This document shows, piece after piece, positions 10,523 through 20,390 of a stretch of DNA of 64,000 nucleotides. Source of the stretch: an uncultured Polaribacter sp. (lineage in GTDB: Bacteria > Bacteroidota > Bacteroidia > Flavobacteriales > Flavobacteriaceae); NCBI GenBank assembly GCA_943787375.1, contig CALSME010000005.1, forward strand, positions 1 to 64,000. The letters run 5' to 3'. The position numbers and the translations under genes are program-made. Under the pieces are notes generated by a model. It ran no database searches. It was not told the origin of the DNA and saw only the letters and a list, made by a program, of their open reading frames with translations. Within the stretch, counting starts at the first letter, position 1; each line of letters opens with the position of its first letter.

Positions 10523-10977
10523 TATTTAAGATCGTTAAGGTTAATAGCTTTAGGTTCTTGACCTGCTTGTTTGTGCTCTCCTCCTGCATATACATACAAG
10601 TTTCTGTAAAGTGCCGCTCCTAAAATATTTTTAGGCAACATTCCTTTTACTGCTTTTTCGATCAATCTTGTAGGATCTTTCTCAAACATTTCTGTTGCAG
10701 TTAACGATCTTTGTCCACCTGGATACCCCGTATGACGGATGTAAGACTTCTCAGTCCATTTCTTTCCAGTTAAAACAATTTTTTCTGCGTTGATAATAAC
10801 CACGTTGTCTCCACAATCTACGTGAGGAGTAAAGTTTGGTTTGTATTTACCTCTAATTAGCTTTGCTACTATAGAAGCTAGACGACCCAACGTTTGCCCG
10901 TCTGCATCAACTAAAACCCACTCCTTGTTTACGGTAGCGCTGTTTGCTGATACTGTTTTGTAACTTAATGTGTTCAT
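10522..10977 (-). CDS. rplM: 50S ribosomal protein L13
   Basis: WVLVDADGQTLGRLAS...RHTGYPGG...KGMLPKN. Confidence 0.97.
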   Translation of the reverse strand: MNTLSYKTVSANSATVNKEWVLVDADGQTLGRLASIVAKLIRGKYKPNFTPHVDCGDNVVIINAEKIVLTGKKWTEKSYIRHTGYPGGQRSLTATEMFEKDPTRLIEKAVKGMLPKNILGAALYRNLYVYAGGEHKQAGQEPKAINLNDLK

Positions 10978-11186
10978 AATTACACTTTTAGTTTTTGTTT
11001 GTTAATAATAATTTATTTTCCTTAAAAAAGGAGTGCAAATGTACTGTTATTTATTTGATTGTCAAAGGGTGAATTGGAATTATCTTTTTTGTTTCTCATT
11101 ATTTACCAATACAACTAAAATTTAACATCTATTTGTGAAAATAGAAAGTTACTTTTGCACTTCATTTAGAATCTTTTGAAAAAAAA

Positions 11187-13814
11187 TTGATGTTTCGAAT
11201 CCTCTTTGTCATAATCACATTCTTTCTATTTGAAACGCTTAGTGCACAAGAATCAATTCCAAAAAGAAGCTACACTACACAGCTCTTAAAAACTCCAATT
11301 GTAATAGATGGAGCTCTTTCTGATGCCGGTTGGGAGGCAGGAACCTGGGCTTCTGATTTTGTTGAAAAAACTCCTGATGAGGGAACACCACCAACTTTTC
11401 AAACACAATTTAAAGTACTCTACGATGCAAAGTATTTATATGTTGCCATTCGTGCTTTTGATGATCGTCCAGAATTAATTCAACAACGGTTAACCCGAAG
11501 AGACGGTTTTGCTGGAGATCGTGTCAATGTAATTATAGATAGTTATCACGATAAGAGAACCGCTTTTGTATTTACCACTACTGCTGCCGGAGTAAAAGGA
11601 GAAGAAATTGCTACCCAAAATGGGAATCAATGGGACGATAGTTGGAATCCTATTTGGTACACAAATGCAAAAATTGATGCCAAAGGATGGACTGCAGAGA
11701 TGAAAATTCCATTGAGTCAATTGCGTTTTGGAAATGACAGTGCACAAATTTGGGGGTTCAATGTTTCTCGAAATATTTTCAGGGAGAATGAACGCTCACT
11801 TTGGCAAAGAATCCCCAATGATCAAGCAGGATTCATCAGCGAATCAGGAGAATTGCACGGACTCATCAACTTAAAATCACAAAAACAATTAGAAATTCAG
11901 CCCTTTACCGTTTTACAATATGATAATTATCAACCAGAACTAGGAAACCCTTACAAAGATGGACGAGATTTTAAAATAAATGGTGGCTTAGATGCCAAAA
12001 TAGGAATCACCAATGATTTAACATTAGATCTGACTGTCAACCCAGATTTTGGACAAGTAGAAGCAGATCCAGGAGCCATCGCTTTGGATGGGTTTCAGAT
12101 ATTTTTTGAAGAACAACGCCCGTTTTTTGTAGAAAATAAAAACATTTTCGATTTTAAGTTTGCTAATGGTAGAGACAATCTTTTTTACAGCAGAAGAATA
12201 GGTGGAAGTCCCAATAGAAGCGCAAATTTAGCAGCTGGAGAATTTGCAGACGAACCGCTTAATGCAACAATTTTAGGAGCCGCAAAGTTTTCAGGAAAAA
12301 CAAAGAACGGTTGGTCTATTGGGGTTTTAGAAAGTATTACTGCCAATGAATTTGCAACGGTAAGACAAGTAGATGGTGAAACCAGAAAAGAGATTGTAGC
12401 ACCCTTAACCAACTATTTTGTGGGACGCGCACAAAAAGATTTCAACAAAAGAAATTCTTTTATTGGTGGAATCGTTACAGCTACGAATAGAAATTTGGCA
12501 GGCAATTTTTCAGAATTGCACAACGCAGCATATACAGCAGGAATTGATTTTCAGCACAACTGGAACAACAGGGACTACTATTTCGAAGGAAATACCATTC
12601 TAAGCCATGTCAAAGGAAGTAAAACAGCCATCTTAAAAACCCAACAATCCATTTCTCGATCCTTTCAAAGAATCGATGCAACCCATGTAAATCTGGACCC
12701 AAACAGAACCTCTTTAACAGGTACAGGTGGTCGAATTGAGGCTGGAAAGAAAGGTGGCGGAAATTGGAGGTACAATGGAGGTTTTGTGTGGCGTTCTCCA
12801 GAATTAGAATTAAATGACATTGGATTTTTACGTCAGACAGATGAAATGATTCAGTATGCAGAATTTCGATATTTATGGCAGGTGCCAACTACAATATATA
12901 GGAATATTGAGCTTCGTCTCGAACAGAATACCGCCTATGATTTTGGAGGAAATTTAAACAAATTTAGTACCGAGTTCAGAGGACGATTCAATTGGTTAAA
13001 CAATTGGGATACCAACATCGGATTTGGGACCAATTCGAATGTTTACGAAAACTCTTTTTTAAGAGGGGGACCACGCTGGCATTCGCCCAATAATTATTTT
13101 CTATACACCTTTGTCGGTTCCGATGAAACCCAGAAATTTAGTTTCCGACTTGGTTATGTTCAATCCAAAAGTCAACAAGAAGTTTCCAAAAGCAATCGCT
13201 ATGTGTTCCGATCAAATTACCAGCCCTTTGATGCTTTTAGCGTTTCTTTAAATACTGAATTCAGAAAGACAATAAACAAAGCACAATATGTTACAACGGT
13301 AGATTTTGATGCTGAAAAAAGATACGTATTAGGAGAAATAGATAACGAAACTTGGACGACTACATTACGATTGAATTACAGTTTAAGCCCAAACTTTTCT
13401 TTTCAGTTCTATGGGCAACCTTTTATAGCTCGTGGAAGATATGCAGCTTTTAAGTATGTAAATATGCCCACTGCTTCTCATTTTGAAGACCGTGTGAATG
13501 AATACAATACAAATCAACTTACAGCTGGTTTCGATGCCCAGAACAATGCAATTTACTCAATAGATGAAACTCAAAATGGTCTTGAAGATTATCGTTTTAA
13601 CAAACCCGATTTTTCTTTTGCGCAACTACAAACAAACTTGGTTGTTCGATGGGAATACATTCCTGGATCCGAATTGTTTTTTGTTTGGGCAAGAGGAGGA
13701 AGTGATTCCGGAAATCCAGAAAACTCTTTAGGAAGCAGTCTCCAAAACCAAATTTTTGACGCCCCACTTCAAGATACTTTTGTCATCAAAGCAACCTATC
13801 GATTTGTTCGATAA
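11187..13814 (+). CDS. DUF5916 outer membrane protein with CBM9-like N-terminal domain
   Basis: 875 aa, signal peptide, IVIDGALSDAGWEAGTWASDFVEKTPDEG carbohydrate-binding family 9-like start, beta-barrel end. Confidence 0.85.
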   Translation: MMFRILFVIITFFLFETLSAQESIPKRSYTTQLLKTPIVIDGALSDAGWEAGTWASDFVEKTPDEGTPPTFQTQFKVLYDAKYLYVAIRAFDDRPELIQQRLTRRDGFAGDRVNVIIDSYHDKRTAFVFTTTAAGVKGEEIATQNGNQWDDSWNPIWYTNAKIDAKGWTAEMKIPLSQLRFGNDSAQIWGFNVSRNIFRENERSLWQRIPNDQAGFISESGELHGLINLKSQKQLEIQPFTVLQYDNYQPELGNPYKDGRDFKINGGLDAKIGITNDLTLDLTVNPDFGQVEADPGAIALDGFQIFFEEQRPFFVENKNIFDFKFANGRDNLFYSRRIGGSPNRSANLAAGEFADEPLNATILGAAKFSGKTKNGWSIGVLESITANEFATVRQVDGETRKEIVAPLTNYFVGRAQKDFNKRNSFIGGIVTATNRNLAGNFSELHNAAYTAGIDFQHNWNNRDYYFEGNTILSHVKGSKTAILKTQQSISRSFQRIDATHVNLDPNRTSLTGTGGRIEAGKKGGGNWRYNGGFVWRSPELELNDIGFLRQTDEMIQYAEFRYLWQVPTTIYRNIELRLEQNTAYDFGGNLNKFSTEFRGRFNWLNNWDTNIGFGTNSNVYENSFLRGGPRWHSPNNYFLYTFVGSDETQKFSFRLGYVQSKSQQEVSKSNRYVFRSNYQPFDAFSVSLNTEFRKTINKAQYVTTVDFDAEKRYVLGEIDNETWTTTLRLNYSLSPNFSFQFYGQPFIARGRYAAFKYVNMPTASHFEDRVNEYNTNQLTAGFDAQNNAIYSIDETQNGLEDYRFNKPDFSFAQLQTNLVVRWEYIPGSELFFVWARGGSDSGNPENSLGSSLQNQIFDAPLQDTFVIKATYRFVR

Positions 13815-13827
13815 ATAGAGTTTCTTT

Positions 13828-15498
13828 TTAGAATGTAGGAGCCACTCTAAAACTCATTTTTTCATTTGTAGTAGGATGTGTAAAAGCAATAAATTCGGCA
13901 TGTAAATGCAACCGATCTTGTTTTTTTCCATACAAATCATCGCCAATAATAGGAGCGTTTAGCCCATTTTTATGCGCAGCATGAACTCTTAATTGGTGCG
14001 TTCTTCCCGTAATTGGGTACAAATAAACACGCGTCTTGCCATTTTCTCTTTGGATCACTTCCCAGCGTGTTTCTGCATTTTTTCCATGTTCAAAACAGAC
14101 CAATTGCTTGGGCCTGTCATCTAAATCGACCCGCAAAGGAAGCGTTATTTTTCCTTTATCTTCAGTGAAATCTCCATCCAACAGCGCCACATATCTTTTT
14201 TGAATGGTTCTTTTTATAAACTGACTTTGCAAATGTTTATTTGCTTCTTTTGTTTTTGTAAGTAGTAAGATGCCCGAAGTAGACATGTCGAGTCTGTGAA
14301 CAATTAAAGGCCCTGTAGCATTGGGGTACTTTTCTTTGATCCGAGTAGATACAGCATCTGTAATTTCTTTGCCCGGTACCGATAGAAATTCTGCCGGCTT
14401 GTGAATCACCAAGAGCACATCATCTTCGTAGATGGTTTCTAGGGTTTTGTCTTTCGAAATTTCTTTAATTAGCAAATTTTCGTCCATGGCAATTCCATCC
14501 AACATATGATTCAAAATAGGTTTGCATCGGCCTTGACAAGCGGGATAGAAATTTTTATGTTTTCTAATGGCCGAATTTGGAGAAATTCCCCACCAGAATT
14601 CTCCCATACAAATAGGCGTTAAATCATTTTTAAATGCAAATTGCAGTAGTTTAGGAGCCGCACATTCTCCAGCACCTGCTGGAGGTTTTATGGTAGGATT
14701 GTTAAAAATATCAATAAGTGCTTTTGTTTCTTTTTGCTGATTTAAAAACTGAAACTTCTCAAACAATGTTTTTTGTAGCAATGCAGAAGCTTCTTTTCTT
14801 GCTTTTTTTAAGGCGGCTATTTGCTCCTCAAAAGTAGAAAGTTCTCTGCGGTTTTCTGTCTCTTTTTGAATATAATAGGCAACCAGTTCTTTGTAGAAAA
14901 ACTGATCGTTGAAACTTTCTTGTTCTAATTTTTGAGACAATTTTTCGAAGGCATCGCTTGTCAAGTTTTTACGAGCCTCTTTTTTGCGAAGTTTTCGTTC
15001 TTTCTTTGATAGCGCCATTTTTTTTCGCTGAAGTGCCAAGTCTTCTTCAATTCTTTTGGAAGCTCTTTTCACAAGTCTCTTTAAAAAAAGATAGGTTCCA
15101 TCACTCTTTAATTCCGCTAATTTGGCATTGATAATATTGATTTCTTCTTCTCCTTTTTTATAAAAACTATGCTTCGTTCTCAAGTCAAAAACAGGAGGGA
15201 CAAATATTTCAGGGCAACTTTCATCTTCTAGTTTTCCAGAAAAAGCCATTAGATACCCCAGTTGATTCGCGTTGTTTTTCACCACTAAAACCCCAAACAT
15301 TTTACCGATGGCATTTTCCGTAGCTTTTGAATTGAGTCCGAAGTTATGAGTAAAATCTGTTTGAGATTCTAAATAGGTTTGTACTTCCTTTGTCGCAATT
15401 TCTGCAAGTACATGTGGGGTGTAATAAAATGGAAATGTAAACTTTTCTGGAAGTTCAATTTCTGAAATGGCTGTTTTAAAAAGTTGGAATTGCTTCAA
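13828..15498 (-). CDS. RluA-family RNA pseudouridine synthase with long N-terminal extension
   Basis: VHRLDMSTSGILLLTK and GRTHQLRVHAAH motifs. Confidence 0.93.
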   Translation of the reverse strand: MKQFQLFKTAISEIELPEKFTFPFYYTPHVLAEIATKEVQTYLESQTDFTHNFGLNSKATENAIGKMFGVLVVKNNANQLGYLMAFSGKLEDESCPEIFVPPVFDLRTKHSFYKKGEEEINIINAKLAELKSDGTYLFLKRLVKRASKRIEEDLALQRKKMALSKKERKLRKKEARKNLTSDAFEKLSQKLEQESFNDQFFYKELVAYYIQKETENRRELSTFEEQIAALKKARKEASALLQKTLFEKFQFLNQQKETKALIDIFNNPTIKPPAGAGECAAPKLLQFAFKNDLTPICMGEFWWGISPNSAIRKHKNFYPACQGRCKPILNHMLDGIAMDENLLIKEISKDKTLETIYEDDVLLVIHKPAEFLSVPGKEITDAVSTRIKEKYPNATGPLIVHRLDMSTSGILLLTKTKEANKHLQSQFIKRTIQKRYVALLDGDFTEDKGKITLPLRVDLDDRPKQLVCFEHGKNAETRWEVIQRENGKTRVYLYPITGRTHQLRVHAAHKNGLNAPIIGDDLYGKKQDRLHLHAEFIAFTHPTTNEKMSFRVAPTF

Positions 15499-15515
15499 TG
15501 AATCCTTTTTTTCTT

Positions 15516-17363
15516 TTATGAAATGCTTGCAACAAAGTCTGAAAATACTTTTTTATGCAGTGCTAAATCCATGTTTGGAGATAGTGCTACGCGGGCAATA
15601 TAATCTTTGTCACCTTCTTTAGTGGTTCCTTGTGTTGAGGTGGCAGGAATGGTCCAATACACTCCGTTTAACTGACCGTAACTCACACAATACTTGCTTT
15701 CATTTGGAATTTCAGTAATCATTAACTGGATTAGTTGATGGTTCAACCTTCGTTTGTACTCCTCTCTTTTTTCTGCTGTCGCTCCTTTAGTTGGGAGGTC
15801 TAATGAAAAAACAGATGGGGTAAATCCTTGGTTTGCCAAGGCTTCAGAAACAAAATTAATTTTTGCTTCGGGCAATGTTTCTTGAATGTAAGATACAAAA
15901 GCACGTGTATTCAGATAGGCGGCTTTAATTCTTTGATTCATAGAAGGCAATTGCTTTGCTAAGCGCTTCATTTGAAGTGCTGTGGCTTGGTTGTCGCAGA
16001 TTTCTAAATGCTGTGCTATTTTTTTCATCAATGCATTGGTCTTTTTGTTTCCTACACAATATCCAGCAGTACATTTTCCGCCGCTCGGGAACTTAGATCC
16101 ACTAACATATGAAATTGTTCGCACTGAGGAGAGGATTTCATCTTCACCTAAAAAGAGCACATTTGGACAGAATGTTTGATCTAAAATAAAAACTGGATCA
16201 ATGGCTGTTTTACCACTTTTTGTTTTTCGTGTGGCACTCAAAGCCGCTTTTAGTTTCAGTAAATCTGGAACTTCTACGCGTGGGTTTGTTGGAATTTCAG
16301 CAATGATAAATGGCACCGCATCTTCCTTTGCAATTGCCTCTAAAACATGTTCAATACTTTGTACCATGTCATTTTCACCATCTACTAGTAAATCGACTAC
16401 TTCAACATTGTCAAGACAAGCAGCAACGCGCCTTGCTTGGTCATTGGTACCCCCGTAACAGTTGGGAGGCACAATAATTTTAATTGCTTTTTCAGGATGT
16501 GTATCCAATGCATCGTGCACCAATCCCATCATAATTGCATATTGAATCGAGAGCCCACTAGACCCTACTAAAGGTGTGGTGTTTGTTCCAGTAATTTTTT
16601 GAATCGCATCTAAAACCAATGTTTTGTTGGCTTTGCAATCTGTTGTTTCAGTATCTAAAACCGCTTGTCCTACGATACGTTTTAAAGCTGTAAATGAATG
16701 GGCGGGTGTCATGGCAATGGTTTCTCTTCTCCGAACGTGTTGAATGGCTGAAATATATGCTTCATTTTGAGCTCCATTTATAGCCAAAATACTTCCGAGT
16801 TTCCCATAATTATGAATGACAAAATCACAGTTTTTATGAAATTCAAAAAGAGAAAGTTCTTGTTGTGCTGCAATGAAAACTGTACTTCCATCAAAAGAAG
16901 GAATGGCAGTGCTACTCTCCAACTGCTTTAATTCAAATTGGTAGCCATATACACGCGTTAGAACATCGGTATCTAAAAAGGATGGAAGCGCTCCCGTATA
17001 TAAAATTTGAGTTTTTTTATGTACCAATAAATTGGTTCTTAGAATTGCCAAAACAGGCATTGTTTGTGACGAAAAACTAATCACATTTTCTGATTTTAGG
17101 TTGTTCAATTTGGCAATACTCCATTCAAGTACACAAGACAAGGGATGCCCTAATCGAATATAATCGTAAGCTGTTGGTAATTTTTGAAGTGCTTTTGTAT
17201 CCGAGTTTTTAGTGTTAAATAATACTTCAAACTGCCCTAAAAATTCAGATTTCGCCAACGATTCATCATAAATATCAAGGCGATGTGTTGTTAAATTTAA
17301 CCACTCTGACGGAGTATTTTCTAAGAGCTCCTTTATATAATTTTGTATCGAATTTCCTTCCAT
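15516..17363 (-). CDS. PLP-dependent Cys/Met-metabolism-type enzyme (cystathionine gamma-synthase-like), 615 aa
   Basis: PTNPRVEVPDL... SYVSGSKFPSGGKCTAGYCVG Lys region. Confidence 0.75.
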   Translation of the reverse strand: MEGNSIQNYIKELLENTPSEWLNLTTHRLDIYDESLAKSEFLGQFEVLFNTKNSDTKALQKLPTAYDYIRLGHPLSCVLEWSIAKLNNLKSENVISFSSQTMPVLAILRTNLLVHKKTQILYTGALPSFLDTDVLTRVYGYQFELKQLESSTAIPSFDGSTVFIAAQQELSLFEFHKNCDFVIHNYGKLGSILAINGAQNEAYISAIQHVRRRETIAMTPAHSFTALKRIVGQAVLDTETTDCKANKTLVLDAIQKITGTNTTPLVGSSGLSIQYAIMMGLVHDALDTHPEKAIKIIVPPNCYGGTNDQARRVAACLDNVEVVDLLVDGENDMVQSIEHVLEAIAKEDAVPFIIAEIPTNPRVEVPDLLKLKAALSATRKTKSGKTAIDPVFILDQTFCPNVLFLGEDEILSSVRTISYVSGSKFPSGGKCTAGYCVGNKKTNALMKKIAQHLEICDNQATALQMKRLAKQLPSMNQRIKAAYLNTRAFVSYIQETLPEAKINFVSEALANQGFTPSVFSLDLPTKGATAEKREEYKRRLNHQLIQLMITEIPNESKYCVSYGQLNGVYWTIPATSTQGTTKEGDKDYIARVALSPNMDLALHKKVFSDFVASIS

Positions 17364-17443
17364 AATCTCACATTAAAATCTGCACGAAATATACATTAAT
17401 TCGCGGTATTTAAATCCTATTTATAAGAACGTTTTTGTAACAA

Positions 17444-18535
17444 TTAATCCACCTTCATGAGTTTCATTGTTTTGTTTTTAATTCTTAAGTAGTAAATACC
17501 TGTTGGAAAAGCTGACAAATCTATTTGATTGTTCTCTGGGGTAAGTTCATTTTTTAATAGGCTTTGTCCTAGAGGTGAAAAGAGTTCGAAAAGAACCTTT
17601 TCGGTATTGTTAAAAGTGACGGTGTTTTTTGTTGGATTTGGATAGTATCCAATTGCTTGCTCTGTAAGGTTTATACCTAAGGCTTCGCATTCAAAATTTT
17701 GTAGAACATTAGATGCCGCAGGCGGGTTTAGCAGCAGGTTATTTGTAAGCAACGGACAGTAGCATTCCTTTTCTTCAAGTTGCAATTTTAGCCATGAAAG
17801 TGCTATTTGACCTACGACACCGTCACCACCATTTGGCGTATTTGCTACCGAGTGATCTCCATTGGCAACCTCAAAGAGGAGTTTGTCTGTGGTATTTGGG
17901 GTATTGCTGTAATGCACATCTGCTTGTTCAGAAGGAGGTGCTATAGTATCTTCTTCGCCACTAAAGATGAGTAAGGCTGCGTTGTGATTGAGTGCTGAAT
18001 TATTAAGATAAGGACATAGGGCAACAACTGCCGAAATAGTGTTGTCTAATACTGCCGCTCTTTGTGCACCACCCCCGCCCATAGACCATCCGCTTACTGC
18101 CAACTGGGTGGTGTTCAATGCACCTTCTAGCGGTGATGTACTGCGAGTATTTTCTTGCTTGATGGTCTCCAAAGCATCCAATAATGCATTGGCCCGTACT
18201 TCCGGAAAATCAACTAGAGAGTTGGTGCCAATAATAATAGTTACAATTCCATGAGATGCATAGAAAGGTCCCCATTCTTCTATACTGGAAGGAAGTGCTG
18301 TAAACCCTGGAACCATTGCAATGCTTGCAAAGGGCTCTGTTCCATTGGTTGGGTAGTAAATTGTGGCACCCGCATAGTCAGGTCCGTTTCGAATTCCGTC
18401 GGCTTCAGTAAGCGTTGCTATTTCATAGGGACCCGGATTTGTAAGATTTTCCAATGTGACATTTTCGCATTGTGCGTTCAAAGCACTGGATGCTAAAAGT
18501 GAAATAAATAGGAATAGGGTGTGGAAATGCTTCAT
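17444..18535 (-). CDS. Secreted PETase/cutinase-like polyester hydrolase (dienelactone-hydrolase fold) with T9SS type A C-terminal sorting domain
   Basis: VPGFTALPSSIEEWGPFYASHGIV, GWSMGGGGAQ (Ser151), GEEDTIAP (Asp196), NGDHSVAN (His228), C-terminal YYPNPTKNTVTF...PTGIYYLRIKNKTMKLMKVD. Confidence 0.88.
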   Translation of the reverse strand: MKHFHTLFLFISLLASSALNAQCENVTLENLTNPGPYEIATLTEADGIRNGPDYAGATIYYPTNGTEPFASIAMVPGFTALPSSIEEWGPFYASHGIVTIIIGTNSLVDFPEVRANALLDALETIKQENTRSTSPLEGALNTTQLAVSGWSMGGGGAQRAAVLDNTISAVVALCPYLNNSALNHNAALLIFSGEEDTIAPPSEQADVHYSNTPNTTDKLLFEVANGDHSVANTPNGGDGVVGQIALSWLKLQLEEKECYCPLLTNNLLLNPPAASNVLQNFECEALGINLTEQAIGYYPNPTKNTVTFNNTEKVLFELFSPLGQSLLKNELTPENNQIDLSAFPTGIYYLRIKNKTMKLMKVD

Positions 18536-18547
18536 TAAATGATCCGG

Positions 18548-18796
18548 TTAATTGTATCTTTTTTTTCTATTATTGATTTCATTATGCCCATTTTCTATAG
18601 TTCCGTTTGTTGCTGTCCATTGATAGGAGGTAGCGTTTTGAGACAATTTTGTTACATTTACAATTGCTTGATTTTCGCTGAATAGAATTTCAGTTTCAAA
18701 ATCGGAAACGACAGCCATCAAGGAATCATCATTTTTATGGCAACAAAGTAGGAAAAGGCTTGCAACAATTGTTAAGATAAAACAGGACCTGTTCAT
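18548..18796 (-). CDS. Short lipoprotein, apparently a truncated PKD-like domain remnant
   Basis: Lipobox-like LFLLCC; SYQWTATNGTIENG PKD-like start but stops after 82 aa. Confidence 0.4.
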   Translation of the reverse strand: MNRSCFILTIVASLFLLCCHKNDDSLMAVVSDFETEILFSENQAIVNVTKLSQNATSYQWTATNGTIENGHNEINNRKKRYN

Positions 18797-18881
18797 AATA
18801 GGTGTTTTTTATTTGGACTTACAAAAGAATCGTTTTTTTAGATGGATTCCACATCATATTATTTAGTAGTTAATCTTGTTT

Positions 18882-19031
18882 GACTACAACTATTGTGGCA
18901 TAAGGTGTTAATGTAAGATTAGTTGCGTGTTTCGAACTTTAAAGTTAGTAAATAAAACACAAATGGAGCGGCTGTGATCACTTTCGTAAGAAAACTAGAA
19001 CCTAGCATTTAATTTTATACGGTGTTGGGTG
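18882..19031. repeat. attC-like site a (degenerate, left end of array)
   Basis: GACTACAAC...GCATAAGGTGTTAATG / CATTTAATTTTATAC GGT GTTGGGTG; same TATAC-NNN-GTT geometry as the other sites; imperfect stem. Confidence 0.45.
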
Positions 19032-19036
19032 TAGTT

Positions 19037-19567
19037 TTATTTTTTAATTTGCTGAATGATGTAATCCTTAACTCTATTTCCATCTTTTAAAACATCGTTA
19101 ACTTCGTCCTTGTTAATTGCATCATTTTTTCCTTTGTGTTTTTGATACTGTAATGTTTCGTTGATAAAGTAATAACGACTTTCCCAAGCATATAAATCTT
19201 TAAAATTCTTCCACTTACCATTTTTTTTCTGTTCAACAAAAAATTCAAAACTCTCGTAGGCATAAATGAGTTTATTCTCCCAAAAGTACCATTCAGTTGA
19301 AAGTTGGCCATTTTTGGTCATACTAATTGATATTATTCTATTGATTGTATCATTTTTTGAGTGTGCAGTAATACTCATGCCGTATGTTTTTACTTGGCGT
19401 AAACATTTTTTTGTCAAATAAAAAAATGTTTTGTCTTTATCATTATAGATTTTTGATGTATTCTTTTTGATTGCATCAACAACAGTCGAATCTCCAATAA
19501 CTAATTCTTGTCCTTTTGTAGAAAAGCAGAACATTATTAAAATCAATGAAATTATATTTTTATTCAT
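19037..19567 (-). CDS. Secreted hypothetical protein (cassette gene)
   Basis: 176 aa with signal peptide MNKNIISLILIMFCFSTKGQ. Confidence 0.7.
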   Translation of the reverse strand: MNKNIISLILIMFCFSTKGQELVIGDSTVVDAIKKNTSKIYNDKDKTFFYLTKKCLRQVKTYGMSITAHSKNDTINRIISISMTKNGQLSTEWYFWENKLIYAYESFEFFVEQKKNGKWKNFKDLYAWESRYYFINETLQYQKHKGKNDAINKDEVNDVLKDGNRVKDYIIQQIKK

Positions 19568-20189
19568 AATCAGGTATGTTTAATCCAAGAATAATATCTC
19601 TTTTTATGACAAGAAATTCATCTTGTTTTTCAGGGTTAATGATTCCCGAACCACCTCTTTGACGTAACCTGTTTTTTTCTTGGTTTGTTAAGAGCGAGTC
19701 ATTTTTAAACATAAAGTCATCAATGTAATACTCATTTTTATCTGGCTCTTTCACTGTTATGTGAATATGATTTGGTGCATGACCATTTGGGTATGGTGAG
19801 GGTCTAAAAGTGTAAAATTCATATTTTCCGTTTTTTCCTGTTTTAATCCAACCACGAATAAATCCGTGTCTTTTTGCCCATCCTTTTTCATTAACTTTAG
19901 TTTCATCTACACCATTTTGGTTTGTATGATAGATATATAAAATTACATTTTTGGCAGGTGTTTTTCCATCTTTCTTATAAACTGTTCCTGCAATTTTTAG
20001 TTTTGGTTCAGATTCTCGAAATTTAGGTAAAGTGTCTGTTGGTTTTAATCTTTTGTTTCCATACTCAAAAATAGCTTCACATCCTTCACAAGGTCCATCA
20101 ACGATTTGACTTGTGTCATTTTTCTTTGTTTGTGAATGACAAGAAGTTATTGTGAATAGACAAATCAATATGTAAGTGTAGATATTCAT
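19560..20189 (-). CDS. Lipoprotein related to intradiol ring-cleavage dioxygenases (cassette gene)
   Basis: Lipobox TITSC; IAGTVYKKDGKTPAKNVILYIYHTNQNG...FRPSPYPNGHAPNHIHITV; start chosen at MNIYTY. Confidence 0.75.
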   Translation of the reverse strand: MNIYTYILICLFTITSCHSQTKKNDTSQIVDGPCEGCEAIFEYGNKRLKPTDTLPKFRESEPKLKIAGTVYKKDGKTPAKNVILYIYHTNQNGVDETKVNEKGWAKRHGFIRGWIKTGKNGKYEFYTFRPSPYPNGHAPNHIHITVKEPDKNEYYIDDFMFKNDSLLTNQEKNRLRQRGGSGIINPEKQDEFLVIKRDIILGLNIPDYE

Positions 20190-20201
20190 TTTTTTTAAAT
20201 A

Positions 20202-20385
20202 CCGCCAACGTGTTCGTGTATGATTTCGTTTTGTTTTGGACGAGGCTGACTGAACGGGACAATTTTGACTTGGCAAAATAGTGAAGACAGCCGATCTCAG
20301 GTTTCAATTTAGGCAAATTATTATTTATAGTAGAATTTCGCAACATACAGATTCCGCAAAATGAATTATACACGTTGTTGTAACC
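20202..20385. repeat. attC-like site b
   Basis: CCGCCAAC GTGTTC GTGTATGATTTCGTTTTG ... CGCAAAATGAATTATACAC GTT GTTGTAACC. Confidence 0.8.
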
Positions 20386-20390
20386 AGTTA

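Noticed and set aside
19087-19311. 74-aa minus-strand ORF overlapping the 176-aa cassette gene
   Set aside because: Out-of-frame overlap with a better supported signal-peptide-containing ORF.
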